Below, one piece after another: positions 1-7,792 of a stretch of 64,000 nt of DNA. Positions within the stretch are counted from its first letter, which is position 1. Each line of letters starts with the position of its first letter. The notes under the pieces are model-generated. The model did not search any database. It was not told the DNA's origin and saw nothing but the letters and a program-made list of their open reading frames with translations. The stretch is from Microbacterium enclense. GTDB taxonomy: Bacteria; Actinomycetota; Actinomycetes; Actinomycetales; Microbacteriaceae. Where the stretch lies: NCBI RefSeq assembly GCF_004022425.1, contig NZ_RBZY01000005.1:33492-97491 (forward strand), given 5' to 3'. A program made the translations under genes and the position numbers.

Positions 1-102
1 GTCCTCGGCGACGCGGTCGCCGACCTTCTTGTGCCACTGGACGATCGAGCCTTCGCTCATGCCCATGCCCCACTGCGGGAGCAGAACCTCTACACGTGCC
101 AT
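1..102 (-). CDS. Dihydrolipoamide acyltransferase (E2), N-terminal fragment
   Basis: Only the first 34 codons lie in the window; the gene runs off the left edge. They read as the start of a lipoyl domain (MARVEVLLPQWGMGMSEG, then W-x-K-x-V-G-D), as in the E2 core of 2-oxo-acid or acetoin dehydrogenase complexes. E2 carries the acyl group on lipoyl-lysine and passes it to CoA. It lies 22 bases behind E1 beta on the same strand, so it is the next gene of the same operon. The lipoylated lysine and catalytic domain are outside the window, so the acyl specificity cannot be read. Confidence 0.85.
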   Translation of the reverse strand, partial: MARVEVLLPQWGMGMSEGSIVQWHKKVGDRVAED

Positions 103-124
103 GTCGTTCTCCTTCTGTCGTCTC

Positions 125-1156
125 TCACTCGGCGCCGGCGGTCGCCAGCGCGGGGGCGGTCAGGCCGGCGACGCGCCGGACGGCGGCGGCGATCCCGTCC
201 TTGCTCGGGTACATCTGCTTCTCCAGCGCGGGGCTGAAGGGGATCTGCATGTCGGGGGCGGTGAGGCGCACGATCGGCGCCTTGAGCGCGTCGAAGACCT
301 CTTCGCTGACGAGCGCGCTGATCTCCGCCGCCGCGCCGCACGTGCGGTGCGCGGGCTCGGCGATCACCAGGCGACCGGTCTTGGCGACCGAGCGGAGGAT
401 CGCGTCGCGGTCCAGCGGCACGAGGGTGCGCGGGTCGATGACCTCCGCCGACACCCCCTCCGCCGCGAGCTCCTCCGCGGCGGCGACGGCTTCGGGGACT
501 GAGCTCGAGATCGCCACGATCGTGACGTCCGTGCCCTCGCGGACCGTGCGGGCGACGCCGAACGGCACCCAGAAGGGCTCGTCCTCGACCTCGCCCTTGG
601 CGCCCCACAGGATGCACGCCTCGAAGGTGAGCACGGGGTCGTCCATGTCGATCGCAGTGCGGAGCAGCCCCTTGGCGTCCGCCGGCGACGAGGGCACCAT
701 GATCTTCAGGCCCGGGACGTTCATGAACATCGGGTACGGGCGGTCCGAGTGGTGGGCGCCGGTGTTGAGGCCGTAGAACATCGCCGAGCGGAAGACCACC
801 GGCATCGAGGCCTGTCCGCCGAACATGTAGCGGTTCTTCGCGACCTGGTTCACGAGCTGGTCCATCGCCATGTAGAGGAAGCTCGAGTACGACAGGTCGA
901 CGATGGGCCGCAGGCCCGTCATCGCGGCGCCCGCGGCGGCACCGACGATGCCCTCCTCCGAGATGGGGGTGTTGCGGATGCGGCTGCGGCCGTACATCTG
1001 CACGAAGTCGCCGGTCTCGCGGCGGGTCTTGCCGCCGCCGGTGGTGCCGTAGACGTTCGCCTCGACGTCCTCGCCGATGATGACGACGCGCTCGTCGGCA
1101 TCCATCGCCTCGCGCTGGGCGGCGCCGATCGCGCCGAGGAAGCTCATCACGCTCAT
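125..1156 (-). CDS. 2-Oxo-acid/acetoin-type dehydrogenase E1 beta subunit
   Basis: 343 aa, full length for the family. The N-terminal half is a transketolase-type pyrimidine-binding domain (GEDVEANVYG near residue 30, then EEGIVGAAAGAAMTGLRP). The C-terminal half is a transketolase C domain (about 200-320). With E1 alpha it forms the thiamine-diphosphate E1 that decarboxylates a 2-oxo acid, or cleaves a ketol, and acylates E2. Its ATG overlaps the E1 alpha stop by four bases, so the two are translationally coupled. The neighbours (E1 alpha, E2, polyol-phosphate enzymes) suggest a catabolic complex, not the housekeeping pyruvate dehydrogenase, which is a homodimeric AceE in most actinobacteria. 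Substrate unknown. Confidence 0.9.
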   Translation of the reverse strand: MSVMSFLGAIGAAQREAMDADERVVIIGEDVEANVYGTTGGGKTRRETGDFVQMYGRSRIRNTPISEEGIVGAAAGAAMTGLRPIVDLSYSSFLYMAMDQLVNQVAKNRYMFGGQASMPVVFRSAMFYGLNTGAHHSDRPYPMFMNVPGLKIMVPSSPADAKGLLRTAIDMDDPVLTFEACILWGAKGEVEDEPFWVPFGVARTVREGTDVTIVAISSSVPEAVAAAEELAAEGVSAEVIDPRTLVPLDRDAILRSVAKTGRLVIAEPAHRTCGAAAEISALVSEEVFDALKAPIVRLTAPDMQIPFSPALEKQMYPSKDGIAAAVRRVAGLTAPALATAGAE

Positions 1157-2130
1157 GCTGCGTACTCCGAGTCGGTGTAGAGGTCGTCGAAGGCGACCGA
1201 GGGGTCAGGGAAGGGGCTGTTCTCGGCGAACGCGACGGCGGCGTCGACCTCGGCGAGGATCTCCTGCTCGAGCGCGTCCATCCGCTCGGCGGTGAGGCCG
1301 TGCTCAGCGATCAGTCGCTCCCGGAAGAGCACGAGGGGGTCCTTCTTGAGCCACGCCTCGCGCTCGTCGACGGGCCGGTAGTCCGTGCCGAGTCGCAGGC
1401 CCTCGGAGTGCTCGTTGTACCGGTAGGTGACGACCTCGATGAGGGTGGGGCCCTCGCCGGCGCGGGCACGGGTGACGGCGGCCGACACGGCCTCGTACAC
1501 CGCGAGCACGTCCTGCCCCTCCTCGACCCGGATGCCGGGGATGCCGAATCCGGCGGCGCGCTCGGCGATGACGCCGGACGTGACCGTGTGCGCCGGGGTG
1601 GAGAGCGCGTACTGGTTGTTCTCGCAGAGGAAGATCACCGGCAGGTTCCAGACGCCGGACATGTTCATGGATTCGTACAGGACGCCCTGGTTGGCGGCTC
1701 CGTCGCCGAAGAACGCCAGCGCGACGCTGTCGCGGCCGAGCACCTGCGACGACAGCGCGGCGCCCATCGCGATCGGGATCGAGGAGCCGACGATGCCGGA
1801 CTCGCCGAGGCTGCCGACGGCGAAGTCGGCGAGGTGGAGCGATCCGCCCTTGCCCTTGCAGACGCCGTCGGCCTTGCCCTGCAGCTCGGCCATGAGAGGC
1901 CCGAGGGGCGACCCCTTGCCGATCGGGTGTCCGTGGCTGCGGTGGTTGCCGGTCATGTAGTCGCCGTCGCGGAGCGCCATCGTAGCCCCCACGACCTGCG
2001 CCTCCTGGCCGATCGAGGTGTGCACGGTGCCCGGGATGTGGCCGCGCTTGACCATCTTCGACGCGCGCTCGTCGAAGCCGCGGATGCGCAGCATGCGCCG
2101 CTGCATCTCGAGCAGGAATTCCTCGTCCAT
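1153..2130 (-). CDS. 2-Oxo-acid/acetoin-type dehydrogenase E1 alpha subunit
   Basis: 325 aa from the chosen start. It shows the family pattern HTSIGQEA (about 37-44) and the thiamine-diphosphate/Mg motif GDGAANQG (142-149), closing with CENNQYA (about 169-175). The GKGGSLHL segment followed by an ESGIVGSSIP loop is most like acetoin dehydrogenase AcoA and related E1p/E1b proteins. I chose the ATG at 2130 because GGAGAGG lies at the right distance before it; an in-frame ATG at 2148 has no ribosome site. It follows the HAD phosphatase after 54 bases of AT-rich sequence with repeated operator-like boxes, so it may be transcribed both by read-through and from its own promoter. Confidence 0.9.
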   Translation of the reverse strand: MDEEFLLEMQRRMLRIRGFDERASKMVKRGHIPGTVHTSIGQEAQVVGATMALRDGDYMTGNHRSHGHPIGKGSPLGPLMAELQGKADGVCKGKGGSLHLADFAVGSLGESGIVGSSIPIAMGAALSSQVLGRDSVALAFFGDGAANQGVLYESMNMSGVWNLPVIFLCENNQYALSTPAHTVTSGVIAERAAGFGIPGIRVEEGQDVLAVYEAVSAAVTRARAGEGPTLIEVVTYRYNEHSEGLRLGTDYRPVDEREAWLKKDPLVLFRERLIAEHGLTAERMDALEQEILAEVDAAVAFAENSPFPDPSVAFDDLYTDSEYAA

Positions 2131-2156
2131 CGCTGACCTCTCCGTCATTCGTGGGA

Positions 2157-2185
2157 ATGCTTATTCGGTGTGTGGTTGATTATTC
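2157..2185 (-). promoter_or_regulatory. Direct-repeat box in front of E1 alpha
   Basis: On the minus strand two similar nonamers, GAATAATCA (2177-2185) and GAATAAGCA (2158-2166), start 19 bases apart, about two helical turns, in an AT-rich gap within GC-rich DNA. GAATAAGCAT (2157-2166) matches GAATATGCAT at 5990-5999 upstream of the first gene of the cluster in nine of ten bases. This looks like a binding site for a regulator shared by both transcription units. The regulator gene is not in the window. Confidence 0.4.
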
Positions 2186-3024
2186 TAAGCGCGCGAGAGA
2201 CCGGCCGCAACCGTCGATCGCGGACGCAGGCCGCCGATGCCGTCGAGCACGAAGTCGGGACGCAGATGCGGCTCGCACCTCACGACGTCGGCGAGCGAGG
2301 CGTCCCCCGTCAGGACCAGCGCGGACGAGATGCCCGCGTTCTTGGCCATCCGCACGTCGGTCTCGAGCCGGTCGCCCACCATCACGACCGAGCGCACCTC
2401 GGGTCCGAGCATCGCCGTGACCGCGTCGATCATGATGCGGTCGGGTTTGCCCATGTTCGCCGAGCAGCGCACCCCGGTCGTCGCCTCCAGCGCCGCCACG
2501 ATCCCCGCGGCATCGGGTTCGCCGCGCCCGCCCGGGAACGGGCAGTACCGATCGGGGTTCGTGGTGACGAGGATCGCGCGCCGGTGCTGCCACAGGGCGT
2601 CGAAAGCGATCTGGAGCTTGCGATAGTCGAAACCCCGGTCGTAGCTGGCCACGACGATGTCGATCTCGGTCGGGTCCTCGCTCACCCGGATGCCGGCGGC
2701 CTCGAGGGCTCGCACGAGCGGCGCCTCCGCGATCGGGAAGACCGTGGCGCCCGGGTGCTCGCTGCGCAGCCACGCGACCGTGCTCACGACGGTGTTCACG
2801 ATCTCGCTCGGATCCACCGGGATGCCGAGGCGCTCGAGCTTCGCGACGTACATCGCCGGGTCGCGCGTGGGGTTGTTCGAGAGGAAGACGGTGCGCGCGC
2901 CGCGCGCGCGGAGATCGGCCAGCAGCTCGCGCGCGCCCGGGAGCAGCTCGTCGCCGAGGTAGACCGTTCCGTCCAGATCGAACAGGTAGGCGTCGAACCA
3001 GCCCTCGGGCCGCGCGTCAGACAT
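2185..3024 (-). CDS. HAD-IIA (NagD/AraL-type) sugar-phosphate phosphatase
   Basis: 279 aa. HAD motif I is DLDGT (16-20, nucleophile D16 and acid D18), motif II is SNNPTR (about 49-54), and the late acidic motif is GDRLETD (about 210-216). The large cap between motifs II and III is the C2-type cap of NagD, AraL and phosphoglycolate phosphatase. It probably dephosphorylates a small sugar or polyol phosphate in the cytoplasm. Its ATG overlaps the kinase stop by eight bases. In Bacillus subtilis the relative AraL is encoded directly beside AraM, a glycerol-1-phosphate dehydrogenase, the same pairing as here. Its role may be repair or overflow removal of a phosphorylated intermediate; that is inference. 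Confidence 0.85.
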   Translation of the reverse strand: MSDARPEGWFDAYLFDLDGTVYLGDELLPGARELLADLRARGARTVFLSNNPTRDPAMYVAKLERLGIPVDPSEIVNTVVSTVAWLRSEHPGATVFPIAEAPLVRALEAAGIRVSEDPTEIDIVVASYDRGFDYRKLQIAFDALWQHRRAILVTTNPDRYCPFPGGRGEPDAAGIVAALEATTGVRCSANMGKPDRIMIDAVTAMLGPEVRSVVMVGDRLETDVRMAKNAGISSALVLTGDASLADVVRCEPHLRPDFVLDGIGGLRPRSTVAAGLSRA

Positions 3025-4516
3025 GCGCCACCTCCGCGATCCGCGGGAAGACCGGACGCAGCGCCGGGTAGATCGCGCCGTACGCGTCGAACAGGTCGTC
3101 GTAGCGCGCGGCGGCCCCCGGGTCGGGGTCGTAGCGACGACCGCGGCGCGTCATGGCCGCGACCGCCTCGGGGATGCCGGGGAACAGCCCCGCGCCGACG
3201 GCGGCGAGGATGCCGACCCCCAGCGCCGTGGCCTCGTCGTGGCCCGCGAGGACGACGGGGCGCTGCAGGACGTCGGCGAAGATCTGGCACCACAGATCGC
3301 TGCGCGCCCCGCCGCCCATCGCCACGAACTCCGTCACCGGCGCCGGGAAATGCTCCTCGGCGCGCTCCAGACACCAGCGCAGCTCGAAGGCGATGCCCTC
3401 GAGGATCGCGCGGTAGATGTGCGCGCGCGTGTGCACTCCCCCGAATCCGACCATCGTCCCGCGCGCCCGGTGATCCCAGGTGGGGGTCAGCTGGCCGTTC
3501 CAGTACGGGACGACGAACAGCCCCTCGGCGCCGGCGGGCACCGTCCGCGCCTGTTGCTCCCACCAGTCCTCGCGGACCACGCCCGCGGGCTCGCCCGCCG
3601 CGATCTCGTGCAGGAACCAGGTCACCATGAAGGTCCCCGCCCCGACGAACATCTCGTTGCTCACGGTCCGCGGGATCGCGCCCGACATGGCCCGGTACGA
3701 GGTGTGGGGATGGAAGCGGGCCCCGAAGCACCCGGACACGAGTCCGGTTCCGATGTTCAGGTAGGCGTCGCCCTCGCCGCACACGGCGGCGCCGAGACCG
3801 GCCGACTGCCCGTCGCCGGAACCCGCGACCACGAGGACGTCGGTCGTGAGCCCGAGCTCCGCGGCCTCCTCGGCGCGCAGCCCCCGCAGAGGCGTGCCGG
3901 GCTCGACGAGGCGCGGCAGCACGCTCCGGTCCAGACCGAGTCCGCCGAGGATCTCGTCCGAATAGTCGCCGGCGGCCAGGTCGAGGATCCCGAGCGGGTC
4001 GGCGCTGGCGATCGAGGTCACCCACTCCCCCGTCATCCGGTGGACGAGGTAGGCGTGCACATCGGCGACGTGCGCGGTCAGAGCGAGGGACTCGGGCTCG
4101 TTCTCCGACAGCCAATGCAGCTTGTAGAGCGCGGGCGTCGGGTTCGGCGGCTTGCCGGTCAGCTCGTGGATGCGCTCCGTCCCGACGCGGTCGACCTGGT
4201 CGCCGGCGCGGGAATCCAGCCACAGCATCGCCGGACGCACCGGGCGGTCCTCGGCATCCATCAGCGCGAAGCTCTCGCGCTGATGCGTGATCGAGAGCGC
4301 GCGGACCCGATCGGGCCCCACCGTGCGCACGCACGCGCGGACGGCCCGCACGGTCGCGCGCCACCAATCCTCGGGGTCCTGCTCGCCCCAGCCGGGCTGC
4401 GGGATCGACAGCGGCATGTCGCTGCGACCCTGCGCGACGGCGCGCCCGTGCCGGTCCCAGGCGACGCACTTGGCCCCGGTGGTCGAGCAGTCGACCCCGA
4501 GGACGATGTCGCTCAC
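3017..4516 (-). CDS. FGGY-family carbohydrate/polyol kinase
   Basis: 499 aa, normal length for xylulokinase or glycerol kinase relatives. It has the N-terminal phosphate loop (VDCSTTGAKC, about 8-17), the substrate-loop motif ITHQRES (about 80-86), GSGDGQSAGLGA in the middle, and the C-terminal adenosine motif MGGGARSDLWCQ. THQRES lies between the xylulokinase (GQMHG) and glycerol kinase (NQRET) versions, so the substrate cannot be assigned. The GTG start at 4516 is chosen because it overlaps the stop of the upstream dehydrogenase as GTGA. An open frame continues to 4876, but that part is antisense-like sequence inside the dehydrogenase gene. Confidence 0.9.
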   Translation of the reverse strand: MSDIVLGVDCSTTGAKCVAWDRHGRAVAQGRSDMPLSIPQPGWGEQDPEDWWRATVRAVRACVRTVGPDRVRALSITHQRESFALMDAEDRPVRPAMLWLDSRAGDQVDRVGTERIHELTGKPPNPTPALYKLHWLSENEPESLALTAHVADVHAYLVHRMTGEWVTSIASADPLGILDLAAGDYSDEILGGLGLDRSVLPRLVEPGTPLRGLRAEEAAELGLTTDVLVVAGSGDGQSAGLGAAVCGEGDAYLNIGTGLVSGCFGARFHPHTSYRAMSGAIPRTVSNEMFVGAGTFMVTWFLHEIAAGEPAGVVREDWWEQQARTVPAGAEGLFVVPYWNGQLTPTWDHRARGTMVGFGGVHTRAHIYRAILEGIAFELRWCLERAEEHFPAPVTEFVAMGGGARSDLWCQIFADVLQRPVVLAGHDEATALGVGILAAVGAGLFPGIPEAVAAMTRRGRRYDPDPGAAARYDDLFDAYGAIYPALRPVFPRIAEVAHV

Positions 4517-5961
4517 GCCGTCACCTCCGCGGCGACGGCCGCCCGCACGGCGTCGTCGGCGAGCGCCAGCACGGCGTCGACGTCGGCCGCGGTCCACCAG
4601 CCCGCCGCGGCGAGGAGGTCGATCACGGTCACGCGGTTGCGCATGTAGAGGCAGTTCGCCACGGCCCACCGCCAGATCTCGGGCGTGACGTGGGCGCCGA
4701 GGTCCTCTCGGCGCAGCGGCGCCCCGGCGACGGCCAGCGCACGCGCGATCGCCTCCCGGTCGGGTCGCATCGCACCGAGGCGCTGCTCCAGGGCGGCGGG
4801 GTCGGCCAGCAGGTCCAGGGGGTCGGCGGGCGCCGCGGCCCACGCCGCCCGTTTGGCCGAGTAGTCGCGCCAGCACTCCGCGCCCAACGCGCCCGAGGGG
4901 TCGCAGACCGCGAACGCCGCGCGCACCGTCGCCTCCTCATCGCCCACCGGAGGGACGACGGCGCGACCGGCCCGAGCCTGCGCGAAGAGGTGATCCCAGG
5001 CCGCCGCGGCGACCACCGACGCCACCCCCACCTGGGCACCGTGCAGCCCCACGTCGGCGCCGCGGGCCACGGCGTTCATGTCGAGCATGTGGCTGACAAG
5101 GTGTTCGACGCCCGACAGGCAGGCCGTGGATCCGGCGATCCCGGTGCCGATGCCGCGGATGGCGAGGACGCGGGTGAGCTGCTCGACCGGCCGGGCGCGC
5201 CCCTCGCCGAGACCGGCCCCCCACTCCGCCGGATCGCCGGCGAACTCCAGCAACAGGTCGCGGGGCGTGGTGTGGAACGTCGTGTCGGTTCCGACCTGCG
5301 CGGCCAGCCACCAGTCGGCGGGCGCGGTGAACAGCGACTGGAGCTCGCCGAAGCCGGAGGCGTTCAGCTCGACGGGGGCGGTGGCGATCACGGTCGTGTC
5401 GGCGAGCACGACGTCGGGCCAGCGGGAGTCGATCGTCCGCTTGGCCCCCGAGCGCAGCACCACCGAGACGTTGTCGGTGAACCCGTCGACCGACGCGGCC
5501 GTCTGCACGATCACCAGCGGGATGCCGCCCGCCCGCGCCGATGCGACCTTCGCGATGTCCGAGATCGTGCCGGACCCCACGGCCACCACGGCGTCCGCTC
5601 CGGTGACCGCGGCGGTGGCGCCGTCGAGGGCCGCGTCATCGACGTGGAGGTGGCCCGGTTCACCCAGGACCGTGGGGACGACGACGAACTCCTCCTCGAG
5701 GGCGCGGTGCACCGTCTCCTTGAGGTCGGTCTCGCCCGAGAGGATGCGGGTGGCGTCGACGAGGAGTGCGACGCTCGCGCGACCGGCGCCCTCGGGGAGC
5801 AGGGCCCGGACGTGCGCGGGCGCGAGGGAGGCGACGTCCGGCGCGATCACCAGGGTGCGCAGCCCGAGGGGCACGAGGTCCTCAGGGCGCTCGGCATCCG
5901 CGATCGCGGCCCGGACGGCCTCGAGGTCGGTGGGGTCTGCGATGCGGGAGAACGCGCTCAT
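4513..5961 (-). CDS. sn-Glycerol-1-phosphate dehydrogenase-like protein (AraM/EgsA family)
   Basis: 482 aa. Family features are the NAD(P)-binding VAVGSGTISDIAK segment, IVQTAASVDGFTD after it, and the metal-ligand histidines in HLVSHMLDMN and GLHGAQVG. The family interconverts dihydroxyacetone phosphate and sn-glycerol-1-phosphate and is related to Fe/Zn alcohol dehydrogenases. It is longer than B. subtilis AraM (about 394 aa), the extra length being C-terminal. It is the first gene of an apparent operon with kinase, phosphatase and E1/E2 genes. No PcrB-type prenyltransferase, which would use glycerol-1-phosphate for lipid, is seen here, so a catabolic role on a polyol phosphate is more likely than lipid synthesis. 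Confidence 0.85.
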   Translation of the reverse strand: MSAFSRIADPTDLEAVRAAIADAERPEDLVPLGLRTLVIAPDVASLAPAHVRALLPEGAGRASVALLVDATRILSGETDLKETVHRALEEEFVVVPTVLGEPGHLHVDDAALDGATAAVTGADAVVAVGSGTISDIAKVASARAGGIPLVIVQTAASVDGFTDNVSVVLRSGAKRTIDSRWPDVVLADTTVIATAPVELNASGFGELQSLFTAPADWWLAAQVGTDTTFHTTPRDLLLEFAGDPAEWGAGLGEGRARPVEQLTRVLAIRGIGTGIAGSTACLSGVEHLVSHMLDMNAVARGADVGLHGAQVGVASVVAAAAWDHLFAQARAGRAVVPPVGDEEATVRAAFAVCDPSGALGAECWRDYSAKRAAWAAAPADPLDLLADPAALEQRLGAMRPDREAIARALAVAGAPLRREDLGAHVTPEIWRWAVANCLYMRNRVTVIDLLAAAGWWTAADVDAVLALADDAVRAAVAAEVTA

Positions 5962-5992
5962 GTCCAGCCTTCGACTCTGAATCGGACGTATG

Positions 5993-6017
5993 CATATTCA
6001 TTCACTAATTGAATATG
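5993..6017. promoter_or_regulatory. Inverted-repeat operator upstream of the dehydrogenase operon
   Basis: CATATTCA (5993-6000) and TGAATATG (6010-6017) form a perfect 8-bp inverted repeat around a 9-base AT-rich centre. It lies 32 to 56 bases upstream of the first gene of the minus-strand cluster, the position expected for a repressor of sugar or polyol catabolism (LacI, DeoR or GntR type). It is strikingly AT-rich for this genome. Confidence 0.55.
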
Positions 6018-6116
6018 TTTGTTTCGTGAGTCTAGGAACGCCTCGCAGACCCGTCAAGGGGCGCGCGAGCCGCGCGACGACCGGACCGACCCGCGATCCG
6101 GCGACGAAGGGGCGGC

Positions 6117-7109
6117 TCAGCCGCGCGCGACGATCTCGATCCGGCCCCCGACGCGACGCGCGAGACAGCCGGGCAGGTCGATGGGTCCCTGGCCGTGCCA
6201 GTCGGTTGCCAGACGCGCGACCTCGAGTGTCTGCGTCCGTGTGAGGGCGACGCCGAACTCACTGTCTACGACGTAGCGCACGATGCGGTTGCGCAGTGCG
6301 GGCGGGTTGGCGGCCAGGGCCGCGACCGACACCGAGATCCCCGCCTCGGCGTGCTCGACGATGTCCTCGATCGTCTCGTCGATCATGTCCTGGAACGCGT
6401 CGGAGTCCTCCCGCAGCTGCTCGGCCGTGCGTGCGAGCGCCTCCGCGATACCGGGTCCGAGTTCGCGCTCCAGCATCGGCAGGACGGTTTCCCGCACACG
6501 TACGCGCGCGAATGCGGCGTCGAGATTGTGGGGATCGCGCCACGGGTCGAGGTTCTCGGCGAGGCACGCAGCCGCGGTCGTCTCGCGCCTCACGGCGAGC
6601 AGAGGACGCAGCCACGCCGGGCCGGTGGCATCCCTCCGCTCCGGAGCCATCCCGGCCAGACTCGCCGCCCCCGATCCGCGGGCGAGCCCGAGCAGCACCG
6701 TTTCGGCCTGATCGTCGAGGGTGTGGCCCAGCAGCACCGCGTCCGCCCCCGTCTCTGCTGCGGCACGGGCCAGGCCGAGGTACCGCGCGTCGCGCGCGGC
6801 GGCCTCGGGTCCGCCCCCGGGGTGCACCTCCACCGCCACGACGCGGGCGGCGAGCCCCAGTGCGCGCGCGACGTCGGCCGCCCTCTCCGCGATCGCGGCG
6901 GAGCCGGGCTGAAGTCCGTGATCGATCACGACGGCTTCGGCCCGGATGCCGGACCGCGGCGCCTCGAAGGCCGTCGCCGCCGCGAGCGCGAGCGAGTCCG
7001 CCCCGCCCGACAGCGCGACCACGACGGCACCGCGACGTCCCTCGAGGCTCGCCCGCACCGCTCGGCGCACCTCCGCGACGGCGGGGTCGAGTCCAGGTCG
7101 TCGCTCCAC
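6117..7109 (-). CDS. tilS: tRNA(Ile)-lysidine synthetase
   Basis: 330 aa. The PP-loop SGGADS is at residues 34-39, followed by the adenylation-domain pattern VIDHGLQPGSA and LLGHTLDDQAET typical of TilS. The enzyme uses ATP and lysine to convert the wobble C of the minor tRNA-Ile (CAU) into lysidine, so it reads AUA and charges with isoleucine. The length fits the short actinobacterial form. It is divergent from ppa with a 98-base gap. Downstream, a GC hairpin candidate overlaps the stop, but no T run follows. Confidence 0.93.
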   Translation of the reverse strand: MERRPGLDPAVAEVRRAVRASLEGRRGAVVVALSGGADSLALAAATAFEAPRSGIRAEAVVIDHGLQPGSAAIAERAADVARALGLAARVVAVEVHPGGGPEAAARDARYLGLARAAAETGADAVLLGHTLDDQAETVLLGLARGSGAASLAGMAPERRDATGPAWLRPLLAVRRETTAAACLAENLDPWRDPHNLDAAFARVRVRETVLPMLERELGPGIAEALARTAEQLREDSDAFQDMIDETIEDIVEHAEAGISVSVAALAANPPALRNRIVRYVVDSEFGVALTRTQTLEVARLATDWHGQGPIDLPGCLARRVGGRIEIVARG

Positions 7110-7165
7110 ACGTCCACGCTAGCGGCCCGGGGCTCCGTCGCGTGGGCCGGACGGGACGCCCCGGC

Positions 7166-7171
7166 TAGGCT
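7166..7171 (+). promoter_or_regulatory. -10 element upstream of ppa
   Basis: TAGGCT 36 bases before the ppa start matches the actinobacterial TAnnnT -10 pattern, placing transcription start near 7178. No good -35 is seen. The ppa ribosome site is AAGGAG (7195-7200). Confidence 0.5.
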
Positions 7172-7207
7172 GGGCGGCGGAAAGCCACCGATCTAAGGAG
7201 CACACGT

Positions 7208-7741
7208 ATGGGCGCGTACGACGCCGTCATCGAGATCCCGCGCGGCAGCCGCGTGAAGTACGAAGTCGACCACGGCACGGGCCGGGTCTTCCTCGACCGC
7301 ATCCTGTACACGGTGTTCGGCTACCCGGCAAACTACGGCTTCTTCGAGAACACGCTCGGCGAGGACGGCGACCCGCTGGACGTGCTGGTCCTCCTCGACC
7401 GCGACCTCTACCCGGGCATCCTCGCCAAGGTGCGTCCCGTGGGCGTGCTGAAGATGAGCGACGAGGCCGGTGGCGACGACAAGGTCGTCGCCGTGCTGGC
7501 GAAGGACCCCCGGTGGGACCACATCCAGGATGTCGGCGACATCGACGAGTGGACGAAGAACGAGATCGCGCACTTCTTCGAGCACTACAAGGACCTCGAG
7601 CCCAACAAGTGGGTCAAGGTCGACGAGTGGGCGGATGCCGCCGAGGCCGAGCGCCTCGTCGGCGAGGCGTTCGCACGCTTCGAGGAGCACGAGGGTCAGA
7701 CCAAGACGCAGGGCGAGGGCGAAGCGCCGAACACGCTCTGA
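7208..7741 (+). CDS. ppa: Inorganic pyrophosphatase
   Basis: 177 aa soluble family I pyrophosphatase. The signature EDGDPLDVLVL (about 56-66) supplies the metal-binding aspartates, and VKYEVDHGTGRVFLDR near the N-terminus is characteristic. It hydrolyses cytoplasmic pyrophosphate and drives biosynthetic reactions. AAGGAG lies seven bases before the ATG. The last 25 residues are acidic and probably disordered. It is a single-gene unit, ending in a strong hairpin shared with the convergent peptidase gene. Confidence 0.96.
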   Translation: MGAYDAVIEIPRGSRVKYEVDHGTGRVFLDRILYTVFGYPANYGFFENTLGEDGDPLDVLVLLDRDLYPGILAKVRPVGVLKMSDEAGGDDKVVAVLAKDPRWDHIQDVGDIDEWTKNEIAHFFEHYKDLEPNKWVKVDEWADAAEAERLVGEAFARFEEHEGQTKTQGEGEAPNTL

Positions 7742-7756
7742 CCCCCGGTCACGACG

Positions 7757-7783
7757 AAGCCCCCGGTCTCGGACCGGGGGCTT
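7757..7783. terminator. Bidirectional terminator, ppa / M23 peptidase
   Basis: AAGCCCCCGGTC and GACCGGGGGCTT form a perfect 12-bp stem with a TCG loop between two convergent genes, followed by a T-rich TTTCGGTTT on the plus strand. Confidence 0.85.
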
Positions 7784-7792
7784 TCGGTTTGC

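Noticed and set aside
4517..4876. N-terminal extension of the FGGY kinase
   Set aside because: The 120 upstream codons are Arg/Ala-rich, overlie the dehydrogenase gene and precede the conserved kinase start at a coupled GTGA.
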